Assembly (NCBI GenBank): GCA_900155495.1 | Contig: FTLJ01000352.1 | Location: 1-38,364 of the forward strand | Origin: Porogramme epimiltina | Taxonomy: Eukaryota; Basidiomycota; Agaricomycetes; Polyporales; Polyporaceae | Length of the DNA stretch: 38,364 nt | Reading direction: 5' to 3' | Shown here: positions 10,761 through 23,494 of the stretch, in pieces | Position numbering within the stretch: position 1 is the first letter of the stretch | Layout of the letters: each line of letters opens with the position of its first letter | Position numbers and translations under genes: made by a program | The notes under the pieces: model-generated | Database searches by the model: none | What the model saw: the letters and a program-made list of their open reading frames with translations, nothing else | What the model was told of the DNA's origin: nothing

Positions 10761-13700
10761 GAGCGCGCGCGCCTAGTACCGTAGTTGGATCTCGATTGCG
10801 AGATATGTGGCACAAATGTACGGATAACAAGATGTGACTTGTTGTGGGGAGTAGCTAAAGCAAGTTGAAACACAAGGACGGATTTGGTGGAGCAAACAGA
10901 ACAATTGAAGCGCCTATTAGCCGAGGATTTCATTCGGGGGCCCAAACCACGCTGCTTCTGCCAGACACGTTGGCAAGGCGACTGAGCTGAAGAAGAACAA
11001 GCTAGGGAGAAGATATCACCGTGAGGTATTGTGCAGGAAGTACTAGTGGTCGTTATTTGGATGGAGGTCGAGGTCAAGTTGTCAGCGAATGCACCCCAAC
11101 TAGAGGTATGAAACACGCGGTTTCGTGCTGGCGAGACTAGTCAGCAACTAACGCCTGTATGCAGCAAGGTGGTGCTGCACTATCGGGAGGTGCCTAGTTC
11201 GTCACGATGAGGGGAGGAAGGAACACGATATCTGAGTGGGGCTGTGCGCGCGGCGTGTAGTAGGCTTCGATCTCAACATCCGCGCCTCGGTGAGGCCCAC
11301 GTCACCACGTGTCCATTGGCTGTTGACGAGCACTGACGTCGCTAAATGTGGCTCCCAGCCTCCCACGCACGGCCACGGCCACGCGCCTGTTTTACCGCCT
11401 GGACTTACAGTATACCGACTTACTATGTTGACGTTCCGTTGATCCCTTACGCAAACCCGCAACTGAGCCGGTTTCTGCTTAACTTCGCCCTTGCAAGATG
11501 GAGTTGACAGCCATGTAAATCGCCTCCTGTGTTAGATTTTTCTCCCCAGCAGCAAATGGGCTGTCGCCGCCGTAGTCAAGTGTCGAGTCAGAGGGCCCAT
11601 CATTCTCTCAAGGAACATCGGCACTGGTCACTCGAACAGCCCCATGGCTTCAACTTGGGGCGCCACTCCTGGTCTACTAGTAACAAACATGCTTCATTCT
11701 TACCGTGCCCCGCTGCTTCCGCTGTTCTGCCACTTCTCGACTCCGGCCGGCGCTTACATGTGTCCCAGCATTTGCGCGTCGCATATGGGAGCCTCGGACA
11801 CAGCAAGAACGGAGTCTACATCGTGCACCCTTGTTCGGATCTCCGGTCAACTTCTGTCCTTGGTTCTCATAGCCGCATAACCTTCCACCAATGTCTCAAA
11901 GACATACGGTGCGACAAAGCACCTCCACAAGACATAGCACCGGAGTGCACCGCTCGGAGAACCTCGAGGCCCAAGCGGCAAGCACGCGGAATACGATCTG
12001 CGGCAGGCAAGGAACCAATGAACAAGAATATCGTGTCGATCTACACGGTTCTTCCTAGCTGTAGCACCTCAAATTCACACTCCGACAAGTGCTGCAGCTT
12101 CAGCGCATCACGCATGGCAGATCGCCTAAAGAACCGTACTAGTCTCAGGCAGCGCCTTCATCGCATGTCGTATGTATCCCACAGCGGTAAATATTTCATC
12201 CTCTCGAGAAGTGCTTGATGGAATGTGCGCGCGGATACTCGGCTGCCTTGGAAATTCCGCACCGCGTCTGAGATCCCCTTCTAACTTGCCCTTTTCTGCG
12301 GGAGATGGGACGCGGAAGCCTGCAGCAGACATCTCCTGCATCCGTACAGCCTCGTTCCTGGAATAATAAGCATAGGTATAATGGTATTTTCTCAGGAAGG
12401 CCGCATTCCATGGCTCACCGGAGCTTTCATGACTCGGGGCGCGCAAAAAACTCCGAGTTCAGCTGTGGCGCCCCTTCTAAGTTCTAACCTTCACCATGCG
12501 GCCCCATTTCCCCACACAGGCCATGCCATTCCCAAGTCCTGAGGACACGAGCCTACCGCAGCCCCCAGGAGAGGATTGCGCTTGCTGTGATCGGGTGCCG
12601 ACGGGTGTAAATAAGCGGTGCTCAGTGCTTATCCTCTCGAAATTGAGAGCCCTGCAGCACCATATATAGCGATACGGAGAGTACCAGTGCATTCTTCAGA
12701 CCCGAAGACATCAAGCTCCACGACTCTGCGAAGGATTAGGCCAGACCCCCCACTGTGGCGGAGGACGCTGCAGTGTATTGTTTTAGGTTCTCACATTGGT
12801 TACTGGCGGTGGCGGCGAAATGATGGAATGCGGCGGGGCGGAAGACGAGACCATGATCTCACCGCAGTTTTCTTCAGCTCTCCAGGAAGCGTAGCGGACC
12901 TCATAGATATCAGATACCCGAGGAATGTATACACTCGTGTCTGTCGATAATTGTCCTCCCGTCATTTTTATTCTCCCTGCTTCACAAAAAGAGTGGCCTC
13001 AAATCTCCTTAAGGCCATAATAGACAGTCGCATGATACCCCGCCATCAACTGCCTAGAAAACGTCTGTTATGAGCCTAGAAGCGCCTCGCCCTCGATATC
13101 GACGCCGTGGATATCTGACACTCATGTTTGCCTGAATATCTCGACGGCTACAGCCTGCGGCACCGCCGAGTGGCCGCGTACAGTGACAGCGCGAGGCCAC
13201 CCCTTCGCCGATCGATAGCCAGTGGCCACCGTGGTATGCAGATATTAAGTGGGTTATCGCAGCTGTGAATAGTGAATGTGAGTAACCGCAGGCCTCAGAC
13301 ATGGGCTGTTTGCGGCAGGCCCTCGAGCCCATTGACGCGCCGCTCTAGAGTCTGAGCGCCGCTCCCGGCACCGCCGGCTTCCTTAGCCGAGGGAGGCGAG
13401 TCAAATTTGCGGCCGGGGCCGCCGGGCGTCCTCCTCTTGCAATTGTACGCCTCCTCGATGCACCCTTTCCAGCCAGTCTTGAAATCCAACCATCCAAGGG
13501 CCCTGTGTCCGTCTACCACCCTGTACTGGCATTCCCCATCACCTCTCCCTCGACCCGTCATGGCGATGTGTGCCCAACATATCACGGAGACCGATCACAA
13601 CCGCTCGCCCCACGCTCGGTCTCCATACTCGCCAGACGCGCGAAGCCCGGTTATGAACGCCAGTGCTATGGTGTATCAACGGTGAATACCCTCCCGGTGG

Positions 13701-15064
13701 CGGCCTCTCCGTCCGGGTCTCTCCCGCCGCTGTTGTACGTCGAAAGCTGCAAGCTCTGAGCGCGAGGAGTAGCATTGGCGGACGAGCATCTGGGACTCCG
13801 TGCATGTGAGGGTGAGGGTGCGTTCTCGACAATTCCCCCTTGAGTTGGCGCAAGCCGCCTACGTTGGTTACATGGGATAGGATCGTTCTTTTACTCGGCG
13901 TGTGGTAGGGGGTGGAACAACGAGAGATCGGAGTTCTTTCGCTGGAGATGAACGCTTGCGGGGATGATGTGCACCTTGAAGCTGCCTCGCCGTGCCCACT
14001 AGCTATAGAAGATTTACGTCAACAACGTTTGAAGAACATCTCCCGCGACAGACCTCCGGAATCAAATGCTTGTGATTCGTCCCACCAACCTAATCTTGAG
14101 TAGAGATTGACTTCAGCTCACAGGCACGCTTAAATTCCTTTATCGCATTCCGTCCCCCGCCCTTCGTCATGCAGTTCTCGAACTCAGGGCGCGCACGTTT
14201 CTCCGGCCCACAGCGATGCCAGGGTTGGATTGCCCTGAACGCTCCTGGCGCTGCGCGACTAATGCGCAAATATAGCCCCTCTCCGGCGCCTTGGCCGTCG
14301 ATGAGTCAGTGGCCGCGACGCCACCGGGTGTTTTGAACTAACGAAGCGCCCTCCCATGTGCTCCCCGCGCTTGAACAGAAGCATTGCGGGTACCATGTCT
14401 ACTGTCCAGTCCGTATTCAGATACTCTTCTAAAGCGTTTTTGATACTGACGGCTGCTCACTTTCCCCTAGACTCGCGTCTCATTACCACCTGAGACTTTG
14501 TCCAAGTGTCGAAGCAAAGGACTCGAACTCGTTTCCTTGGCAAACGCTTCAGGGGCAAAGTGATCGGGGTACCCCGCCATCCTCGGAGTCGAAAGCCCAT
14601 TAACGCCGCGACGTTCCTGTGGAGAAGAGATAGCGAATTACTTATCTCGGTGTAGTTGGAGTACCGCAGGTGTTCCGTCCCTTGGGATGAGCATTCTACA
14701 GAGGCATTTGCGAGTTCGTTATCTCGCTTAGATTGCTCCACTACAAATGTGCGCCTTATCAGTTCGGACCCCACTCTAGATCTCCCTTGCTGCCGCCACC
14801 TCCACCGCTAGGTAAGCAGTGCAGTCGCTATCGTATTCGCAGAAGTCTAATGGAGAAGTGCCGCCGGCGACCCCTATGTCTATCCTCGCAGCTTCCGGCG
14901 GCGCCATCCCGGCATCGGACAATATGATGATGTCCTTGCCCTCAACGCTCATATTTTACGCTATCGCGCTGCGCTGCGGGCATGATAACGTACCCGTCAT
15001 TCCCCATCAGCAAACCAGGTCATGCCTCCGGGTGCCCGTCGGGTGTGCCACCAACGTACGCGGG

Positions 15065-15070
15065 ATATAA
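15065..15070 (+). promoter_or_regulatory. TATA box of the copper amine oxidase gene
   Basis: ATATAA followed by GG lies about 60 nt upstream of the ATG at 15128, which itself sits in a strong GCCACCATG context. Position and sequence fit a fungal TATA element. Confidence 0.5.
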
Positions 15071-15127
15071 GGCGCCAGGGGCGGGGAGACGAACCGCCGC
15101 TGCAGCCCTCCGGAACTCGTCGCCACC

Positions 15128-18097
15128 ATGCGTCTCAGCCTCGTCTCCTGGCTCGTACTCGCCGCCGAGCTCGCGTATGTCTCCGCGAAGGTCCCGCGCG
15201 TCGCGCACCCCCGGTCGAAGCAGGCCGCGCGCAACCGCGGCAAGCGCCCTCATGCGAAGAACGACAAGACGAGCTTCACCGGTTCGGGCTGGTCCGCCGA
15301 CGCACCGGTGACGGACGCGCCCAAGTCGAACGTCTGGGATGCGCTCACCAACGATGAGGCGGCTGACGTCATCTCGTTCTTGCACAACCAGACGGCGTTG
15401 AACTTGACGATCGCGGACAACTCTACGAGGTGAGTGCTTTGGGTTCGCGTTGGGGCACGTGGGGAGTGTGTTGACGCGTCGTGCGCGTAGCTGGGACAAC
15501 ACCATCCAGGTCGTCGACACCCTCTTGCCCAACAAGACCGATGTGCTGCCTTACCTGAGCGGTACCGGAAGCAAGCCCGACCGTTACGCGAAGGCCATCA
15601 TCTGGTTTGGCGCGTCGGAGGAGCCCTGGCTTCAGGAGTTCCAGGTACGTCTCGAGGACTTCGCAGTATGTACGCGCATTCTAATGCTGCGACGCAGGTT
15701 GGCCCGCTGCCTATTTCGAACACGTCGACGTACACTTCACTCGACTGGGCGACTACCAAGGGAACCTCCAAGCAGCGCAACTACAACGCTGACGAGGATC
15801 TCCAGTCCGAGTTCTTCGTGAGTACTCTCAAATTTAGTATTTCGGTCGTGTTGCTGACCTCCACCTCAGTACAATGTCTCTGCGGGCGTTCAGGACATCA
15901 TCTCGGACCTCATCAACGGCACGGCGAGCGGCTCGGACGACGACAACCTCGACATTTGGGGCATCGATCCCGCCTGGCACCCCGACGAGTACACGACGCT
16001 CATGTGGGTCACCTTCTGGCGCATCCCGGAGTCCATCTTCGACGGCGAGACGCTCCTGCCCCAGGGCCTCTTCTTCGAGACGAACGTGACCGGCCGTGAC
16101 CCCTCTACCTGGACGGTCAACGGCTGGCTCTACGCGAACACGTACTACAACTCGACCGACGCGTTCCGCGCGGCGTGGGAGGCGGGCGAGCTTCCGAAGC
16201 TCGAGGCCAACACCGAGGGCAGCTGGATCGGCACGGACTACATGGGCCCGAAGACGGAGGTCGGCGAGAACAGCACGATGTGGTCGAGCGAGAAGGCCCC
16301 GCCTGTCGCCGTCCCCGTTGGCGGCGCGGACGGCCTGCGCTACAAGGTCGACGTCGAGGAGAAGTACGTCGAGTGGAGTAAGTTCTCTACTTTGCATGTC
16401 GTGGTCGTGTTCTGACAAGTTCCATTAGTGGACTTCACCTTCTACATCAGCTACTCGCGCGACACCGGCCTTCGTCTGTTCGACATCAAGTACCGCGGCG
16501 AGCGTATCATCTACGAGCTTGGTCTTGAGGAGGCTATCGCACACTACGCCGGCAACGACCCCGCTCAGAGCGGTACCGCGTACCTCGATACTGTGCGTAG
16601 CCTGTTTGCGACTTGCATACTTATGCTAACTTGTATACCAGTACTACGGTTTCGGTCCTTATGCGTTCGAGCTCCTCGCGGGATACGATTGCCCCACGTA
16701 CGCGACGTTCCTCAACACGAGCTTCCACGCCAGCGAGATCAGCAAGACGCACCCCAACTCGTACGTCGCATCTGTTGCACTGTTGTTACCTTGGCTGACG
16801 CGCATGTGTAGCATCTGTCTCTTTGAGCAAGATGTCGGATACCTGATCCAGCGTCACTCCAACGATGCGTACCTCGCGAGCACCAAGAACATCGCTTTCG
16901 TTGTCCGCTCGGTCAGCACCGTCGGCAACTACGACTACAACGTACGTGTGGCGCCAGTCATTTCCCATCCCGTGTTATCTAATCTCGTGCATTAGTTCGA
17001 CTACTCCTTCTACCTCGACGGAACTGTCGAGGTTACCGTTCGCGCCAGTGGCTACATCCAGAGCGCGTACTACTACGCCAACGATGACTACGGTTCGTCT
17101 ATCTCCTCACTGTCGCCCATAAGGATCCCGCTCACTCCATTGCAGGCTACAAGATCCACGATGGTCTCTCTGGCTCCATGCACGACCATTCGCTCCTCTT
17201 CAAGGCGGATATCGACATTCTCGGCACCGCCAACTCCATCGCGAACCACACCGTTGTGCCCACCAAGGAGGTTTACCCCTGGTCGCACGGTACCGCCCGC
17301 AGCACGATGAAGCTCGAGCGTTCGTACATCGAGTCCGAGGACGACGGCAAGATCATGTGGTCCCAGAACGCCCAGACTATGCTCATGGTCGTCAACACCG
17401 ACGAGCCCAACAAGTTCGGCGAGCCGCGCGGCTACCGCGTCATGCCCGCCCGCGGCGGCGGCATGTACCTCACGATCACCGAGTCGGACAACCTGCTCAA
17501 GTCGCAGAGCTTCGCGACGCACAACATGTACGCGACCGTCCGCAAGGACACCGAGCCCCGCGCCGCGCACGCGCTCAACGGGTACGACGTCGCGAACCCG
17601 CTCATCGAGTTCGACAAGTTCCTCGACGGCGAGAGCCTCGTCCAGGAGGACATCGTGCTCTGGTTCAACCTCGGCATGCACCACGTCCCCCACACCGGCG
17701 ATCTCCCGAACACGGTCTTCAGCACCGCGCAGGGCTCGATGCAGATCCTCCCCCACAACTACCTCCTCCACGACCCGTCGCGCGACTCGAAGCAGACCGT
17801 GCGCGTCAACTACAACAACTCGGGCGTCCAGGCCGTGCACACGTTCGGCGCGGAGATGTCCAAGGGAGGCGCGAACCTCGTACGTACACTCTCCTCTCCG
17901 TCTGCTCGTTGAAATCTCTGACGCGCATCCCTCGTAGACTGCTACTGTTCCGGACTTCTGGACATACCAGGGTGACATCGCCGTGCGCAAGTTCCCTTAC
18001 GATCGTACGTGGAGCCTTTCATTTCGGGGATAGCGCGAGGCTGACGTCGTTTACTATAGCTCAGCACCCCTTCACCGACACCGAGTCGATCGTCTAA
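15128..18097 (+). CDS. Secreted copper amine oxidase (TPQ-dependent)
   Basis: Oxidises primary amines to aldehydes, releasing ammonia and hydrogen peroxide. Eleven exons keep frame and give 810 aa: 15128-15429, 15491-15644, 15698-15817, 15870-16377, 16429-16592, 16642-16760, 16812-16941, 16996-17092, 17146-17879, 17938-18004 and 18060-18097. Residues 1-20 (MRLSLVSWLVLAAELAYVSA) look like a signal peptide, and several N-x-S/T sites follow, so secretion is likely. The TPQ precursor is Tyr496 in VGNYDYN. The catalytic base is probably Asp415 in AYLDTYYGFG. Copper ligands are His544 and His546 in SMHDHSLLF, and His711 in MHHVPHTGD. The more usual Arg after the Pro of the last motif is His here. 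It is convergent with ABC2, with 278 nt between them. Biogenesis of the TPQ cofactor is self-catalysed. Whether it serves the neighbouring pathway or nitrogen scavenging cannot be told. Confidence 0.95.
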
Positions 18098-18375
18098 AAC
18101 GCCATGCGGTCCGACATGCACGAGTCGCGCTGCTCACAGTGCTTCATGCTACAGAAAGTACGACATTAAGTATATCTACACATGTACGATGGTCATGGAA
18201 TAATGAGTATGACGATTCGGAATCTTTTCTTATGGCCTGATGGTCAGTCACTTGTGCATTGAGAGCGTGTGAAGACCGTTTCGCGTGGACATGGCGCAAT
18301 CGCCCACGGGGTAATCAACATTAAGTCCTCATTACGACGTCGGTCTAAATCTAGGTAGTCGTGATCAACATGTTT
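18098..18375. other. Convergent 3' region between amine oxidase and ABC2
   Basis: This 278-nt AT-richer spacer should contain the 3' UTRs and polyadenylation sites of both convergent genes. No coding frame or hairpin stands out. Confidence 0.5.
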
Positions 18376-21300
18376 TTACATGGTAGAATCGTGTCGTAGA
18401 CGTGCAAATGCGCTCCCTTCAGTTTCAAGAAGCTGCGCCGGATTTCCTGACTCGACGATCCTACCGCCATCGAGGACCGCCACTTGGTCATAATCCACGA
18501 TCGTCCCGATACGATGTGCCACGGTGACAACCGTATAGTCCTTGAACGCGGCGCGAATCGTCTCTTGCACAGCCTTGTCTGTCTCGACGTCAAGGTTACC
18601 TGTCGCCTCGTCGAGGAGAACGATCTTGTTCTTCCTCAAAAGAGCGCGGGCGAGAGCGAGGAGTTGGGTCTGACCCTTCGAGAGCTCGTTGCCGCGTGCA
18701 GTCAGAGGTTGGTCAAGTTTTTCCTCAAACGCGCCAACTACGTCTTTGAGCTACGGAAAGGGAAGACGAAACCAATTGTTGGCTGGAAGATGAACGGTGG
18801 GGGAAGGATAACTCACCTGTGCTGACTCGATGGCCTCCCAGATCTCCACATCCGTCTTCGAACCTGATAAGTCGACGTTCTCGCGCAGGGTCCCGTCAAT
18901 CACGAGAGGGTCCTGAGGCACGACAGTGATGTTGCGTCGAAGGGTCCGGTGGGAGATCATACTCGTGTCGCGCTGGTCAACTAACGACAACACGATTCAG
19001 TGGACGATGAAGGATAATAATATAGCGACGTACTGGTGATGGATCCATGCACGTGTAACGCGCGCAAGATCGCTAGAAGTATTGTACTGTAGCCAAGTTA
19101 GTACAGGGCTTTGGCAGTGTACGACAGGAGCCGACGAACCTTTTGCCGGACCCGGTGCGACCGCAGAGACCGACATTTTCCCCGCCCGCGATGGACCACG
19201 TGATACCTTTGAGCGTGGGTTCCACCTGCCCGTCATAGCTGGCAATGACGTCATTAAACTCGATCGACCCATGCGACGGCCAAGAACCGTCGTCTGCGCC
19301 TTTATCCTCCTCCATTCCGGGCGCATTGCTGTCCTCTTCGGGCGGCAGCCGCGTGTACTCGAGATTTCGCTCGACCGCAACGGCCGCGATCTCGAGCTGT
19401 GTCCACGAGGTCAGGACGAGACTGATAATGTCCTGGAGCGAGACCGCCTGCGACAGTCCGACGGCGAAGAGCCCAGCCGAGGTGGTACGGCGGTTCCCGA
19501 CGGCGATGAGCACGAAGGAGGTATTGATGATCGCAGTGATCACTCCGACGGTGGTCGCGAGCCAGAGGCGCGCGACGTTGGTAAGATAGAACGGAATCTG
19601 GGAACGGCCGAGGAGTTGGGAGTTAGCAACGGTGTAGGGAATGCCTTTCTCGGCTGCGCGAATCGTAAGAAGGCCGTTAAGCTCGACGGTTTCTGCGAAA
19701 AGAGTGTAGAGCGGTCCTTTCGTGGAGAGATCTAGACGGCGGAGTTGGCGTGAAGTGGCCTATGGAGGTCACGTGAGTCAGGAGTATATTAAGGATGTGG
19801 GTAGCTCTCACCAAGTAGAACTTCTGGATGGCGTACACAAGAACCAACGTAAACGCCACGACGATGGCGAGGTACGGCACAGAGACGATCATGAGAATCG
19901 CACTCCCGATCATCCGCGTCGATTCGTAGCCGAAGTCGTGCATCGCAAGTGGAAACTCGAAGTCGACGATGAACATGTCCTGACTGAACCGGCTGACGAC
20001 CTTGCCGATCGACGTGCTCCCGAAGAATGACATTGGAGCGTCCATGACCGCACCAAAGGCATTCTCGTGAAGGGCAGAAGAAGCGCCGGGAACAATGCGC
20101 ATGATGAAGAAATAGAAGACGGTGGAGAAGGCGATCGTATATGCGACCTCGACAGCAGCGTACCCGCCGAGGTATCTTCCTAGGACTGAAGATGCAGAGC
20201 CTGTCCCGTTGTCGTTGGCAGCGGCCCATAGTTGGAGATAGACAGGAGTAATGATTTGTATGCCGACGGTGACGAAGAGGAAGACGCCATAGATGAGCAT
20301 GGAAGGGTATCCTGCTCCGGCGAAGTAATGGACGTATGCGGAGAACCCGCTGGAACCGTGTTGAATGGCGTCAATTTCTTCTTGTTCTGCGTCGGCTTTG
20401 TCCATCTCGTCAACCGTGTCGTCGAACGTGGTCGTTGGTTGTATTGCCTCTGAGGCACTAACCGCGAGTGTACCGTGTTCCCGAATCAGGGCGCCAGTAG
20501 GACCATCCGTGGTGGACAGTTCTTGGAAGGTGCCCTGCTCCGCGACTGAACCGTCACTGAGCATTACTATCCAGTCCATATGCTGAAGATGTGATACTAA
20601 GGCAGACAGCGTCAGGAATCAAGTCAAAATGCGGCATTGATCGTAGAAAAACCAACCTTTGTTGGTAGTCAGAACAACGCTCCGCTCCTTGAGGAGCCCA
20701 GAATAACCGAAGAGTGCCTCGAATACGGCTGCGGAAGTGGTAGCGTCGAGTGCAGCAAAGACATCGTCAAGAAGTACAACCGGGCTTCGCGAATACACCG
20801 CTCGAGCCAGTGCCTGAAAAGAAATGAGCTGCGTTCGTCGAGAAGTACTGATAAGTGACCTACAATTCGCGCCTTTTGCCCACCACTGAGGCCTTTCGCA
20901 ACCCTACTGTCCAAGCCTGAAACCCCGAAATCGACATCTAGCGCGCACGCGCGCACAACGGTATTGAACCACGTGCGATCCATAGGAGATGAGAAGAGGA
21001 TGTTCTGCTCGATGGAGAGGGTGGTCCGCAGCCACGGGACTTGCGAACAGAAAGCTACTGGACCTCTGATAGGAGTGCGCGAGATGTTGCCCATGACCGT
21101 CGTCTCCCCAAGAAGGGATGCAAGGAGGGTGGTCTTGCCCTATACGCGGCATTAGGGGTATAGTATAACGCAAGAAGGTGGAAGACTCACAGAGCCTACG
21201 CGACCGACGACAGCGGTGATCCTTCCGACAGGAATTTGTAGATTTATACTGTCCAGGACCTTCTTCTCGCCCCAGCCGAAAGTCCCACGTAGCTCGAAGC

Positions 21301-23494
21301 TACTAGCGCCCTCGCCGAGCTCGCCCGACTTATCAGAGAGATGGGATTCGCGCTTGTCAGTAATGCTAAGGTCTTGCGAACGCGGATCGACGCGTTCGGG
21401 AGCATTCAAGAACGACTGGATGCGCTTGAGACTGCTGTACGCCGCGAGTACGGTTGCGTAGTTCTGCCCGACGGAGAACAGTGGGGCGGCGATGATGGTG
21501 AGCACCGTGTAGGATGTGAATAGCCGAGCAGTGTTGAGGGAGCCTGACTCGGAAAGGAACGAGACGATTGCGTACGCGCTGTACACCATCGAATTCAGAG
21601 ACGACGGTGGGATGGAAGAAAGAAAGCGAAGCTTACCCAAGAGTGAAAAGGCTTAGCATGTTCATTGCCGTGTTTGTGACACACACAACGATAGATAGGT
21701 CCTTCCAGAAGCGTTTCATCGCGGTTATCTCTTTTTGTCGCACGTTCTCGACCTTCTGAACGAGCTCGGGCTCATAGGCCGAAAGCTTTACACCAGTTAT
21801 TTGGTGCAAAACACTGGAAATAAGCCGCACACGGCCATCCGTGACGCCGGACCACGCCTCCTGAAGGTCGTCTATGTGCCTCGAAAGGAGTGGGGTCGCG
21901 ATCATGCAGACGGCAGTTACGATTACCGCTGCCACGAATGAGGTGCCGATCTGGGTCCATAGTATGTAGAGGCCAATAGCAATGACAATGATCGATGTCC
22001 ATAGCTCTAAGAAACACCATCAGTTTCAGAAAGAAAGGGCATGGGGAATGCTTACGATGGAGGGGGTCGATGGCGAGCGTGATGCGCTCGATGTCGACGC
22101 TACATTCTCTCGGTCAGCTGAACGCTCACGTAAGAGCACAAGAATCGCACCTCATCAGATTAGACGCGTCACCGCCGGCGGCATCCGCAAGGGCATCCGC
22201 GGAGAGAAGGAGCGTCTTGCGGTAGATCGCCTCGACCAACGCAGCGCGTACGTACGCGCCGCTCTTGTATACGTAGTAGAAGTACTGGCTTGTTGCCCCG
22301 GCGAGCCCCAGGAACACAATCGCGAAAGCGCCCGCGAGCGCCCATCCCCACTGAGCGGGTTCAGGACCGCCAGAAAAGGTCGCGGAGGAGTAGGATTCGA
22401 GGAATTGGATAATGGCATTCACCATAACGGGCTGAACTGCTTGAGCGAGCGCGCGAAGCGCGCCTGGTACCACAGGTCCGAGGAACGTCGGATAATACGC
22501 CATAGCGAGAGCGCGCGCGAGGGATGCGTTGCCCCCACGATTTGCTCTGGAGGTCGGGGTAAGAACAACCGGCGGAAATAGTATGGGTTGATGAGGTGAT
22601 TTACGTACCGCTCGGATCGCCAGTGCACTTCGAACCTAGAATAAAGTAGGGCGGTGTCCATGTCGGGATCCAGGTTGGGTAGTTGCTCCAGTTCGAGGTT
22701 CCCATGGCGGCCTTTCCACATTAGCGGGAGTGCCCATGTGACGAAAGCATGCGAGAGGAACCCCGATCCTTCTAATGTCTCCTCCTTGGATGGCGCAAAG
22801 GTAGAAGAGATGGACAACGCGGCTAACGACAAGAATCGGCACGCGTACTGCGCAAGGAACGACGCATAGAAGAACTCTGACGTCGACTGAGAACCGACGA
22901 CGACGAACGTGCGCACGCGCGACGTGTCCAAAACAAGGGTCAGGAGCAGGTACAAAGATGATATGAAGAGCATATATCTTGACCGTCCCATGGTTGGCAC
23001 GAGAAGTACGAGTGCAGTCTAAAGAAAGGGTTAGCGACCATGAAAGAACGATATGCATTCACGCACAGCTGACACAAAGTCAAGCGCGAGAGCGCTGGTG
23101 ACGAGGTTCCGCGCCTTCGTCGGAAGGTTGACCGAGGCCGTTGTCCATCCAGCAAGGCTAAGGATAGCAGTGACGAAAAGAAGGGTAAAAGGAATGTAGA
23201 GGAAAGTGTGCCTCCGAGAGAAGGATAACAGAGATCTTGCCCTATGAGCGAACAGAAGGCATGGTAACAGGAAGAGTCCGTTGGGAATCAACGAGAGGAT
23301 GCTGACGAAATCTTTGTCAACACCGAATGAGGCCGCTTGACAAAGTTAACTTACCCGTTCTCGAAGACCACGGTAAAGTCGAAGGTGCGACATGGCGACT
23401 GAGGGCCCTAGGTGAGGAAAGATATCAGCATAGAGATCATACAAGAGAGTGCCTAGACACTCACGAACGTTCCGTCCCCCTCACAGAACGACAT
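18376..23494 (-). CDS. ABCC (MRP-type) ABC transporter, ABC2
   Basis: A second full-length ABCC exporter. The start is the ATG complementary to 23492-23494, in a 30-nt first exon reading MSFCEGDGTF; the stop is TAA complementary to 18376-18378. The first exons join in frame: 23494-23465, 23407-23355, 23301-23067, 23018-22609, then one ending at 22546. Order: hydrophobic N-terminal region (23300-22900), transmembrane domain 1 (22550-21450), NBD1 (about 21420-20660), linker, transmembrane domain 2 (20400-19560), NBD2 (about 19290-18376). NBD1 shows Walker A GRVGSGKTT split by an intron, signature LSGGQKARI and a Walker B region ending LLDDVFAALD. NBD2 shows Walker A GRTGSGKS also split by an intron, Q-loop VVPQDP, an unusual signature LSKGQTQ, Walker B IVLLDEATGNLD and switch His in TVAHRIG. 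No break was noticed in the parts I joined. It has the same architecture as ABC1, but the sequences differ clearly. Role in efflux of a cluster product is inferred. Confidence 0.9.

Larger units (their letters stand above)
10513..15127. other. 4.6 kb region without a convincing gene
   Basis: This separates the divergent 5' ends of ABC1 and the amine oxidase. I found no protein domain, no tRNA-like structure and no long repeat. Base composition is more balanced than in the coding parts. The longest frame (11529-12218, +, 229 codons) is rich in Ser, Arg and His, with no hydrophobic core pattern. A 106-codon frame at 12126-12446 (-) has more protein-like composition but no recognised family. Both ends probably hold promoter sequence. 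Confidence 0.45.

Noticed and set aside
11529..12218. 229-codon + frame in the large gap
   Set aside because: Ser/Arg/His-rich without hydrophobic periodicity, no poor-quality-tolerant match to any family I know, and overlapped antisense by other frames.
14490..14545. tRNA-like B-box sequence on the minus strand
   Set aside because: The T-loop-like GAGTTCGAGTCC lacks a complementary T stem, and no acceptor or anticodon arm could be built around it.
17088..17990. 300-codon minus frame inside the amine oxidase gene
   Set aside because: It is the antisense shadow of the GC-biased exon 17146-17879; composition is Val/Arg/Asp-rich and the sense strand encodes a clear enzyme.
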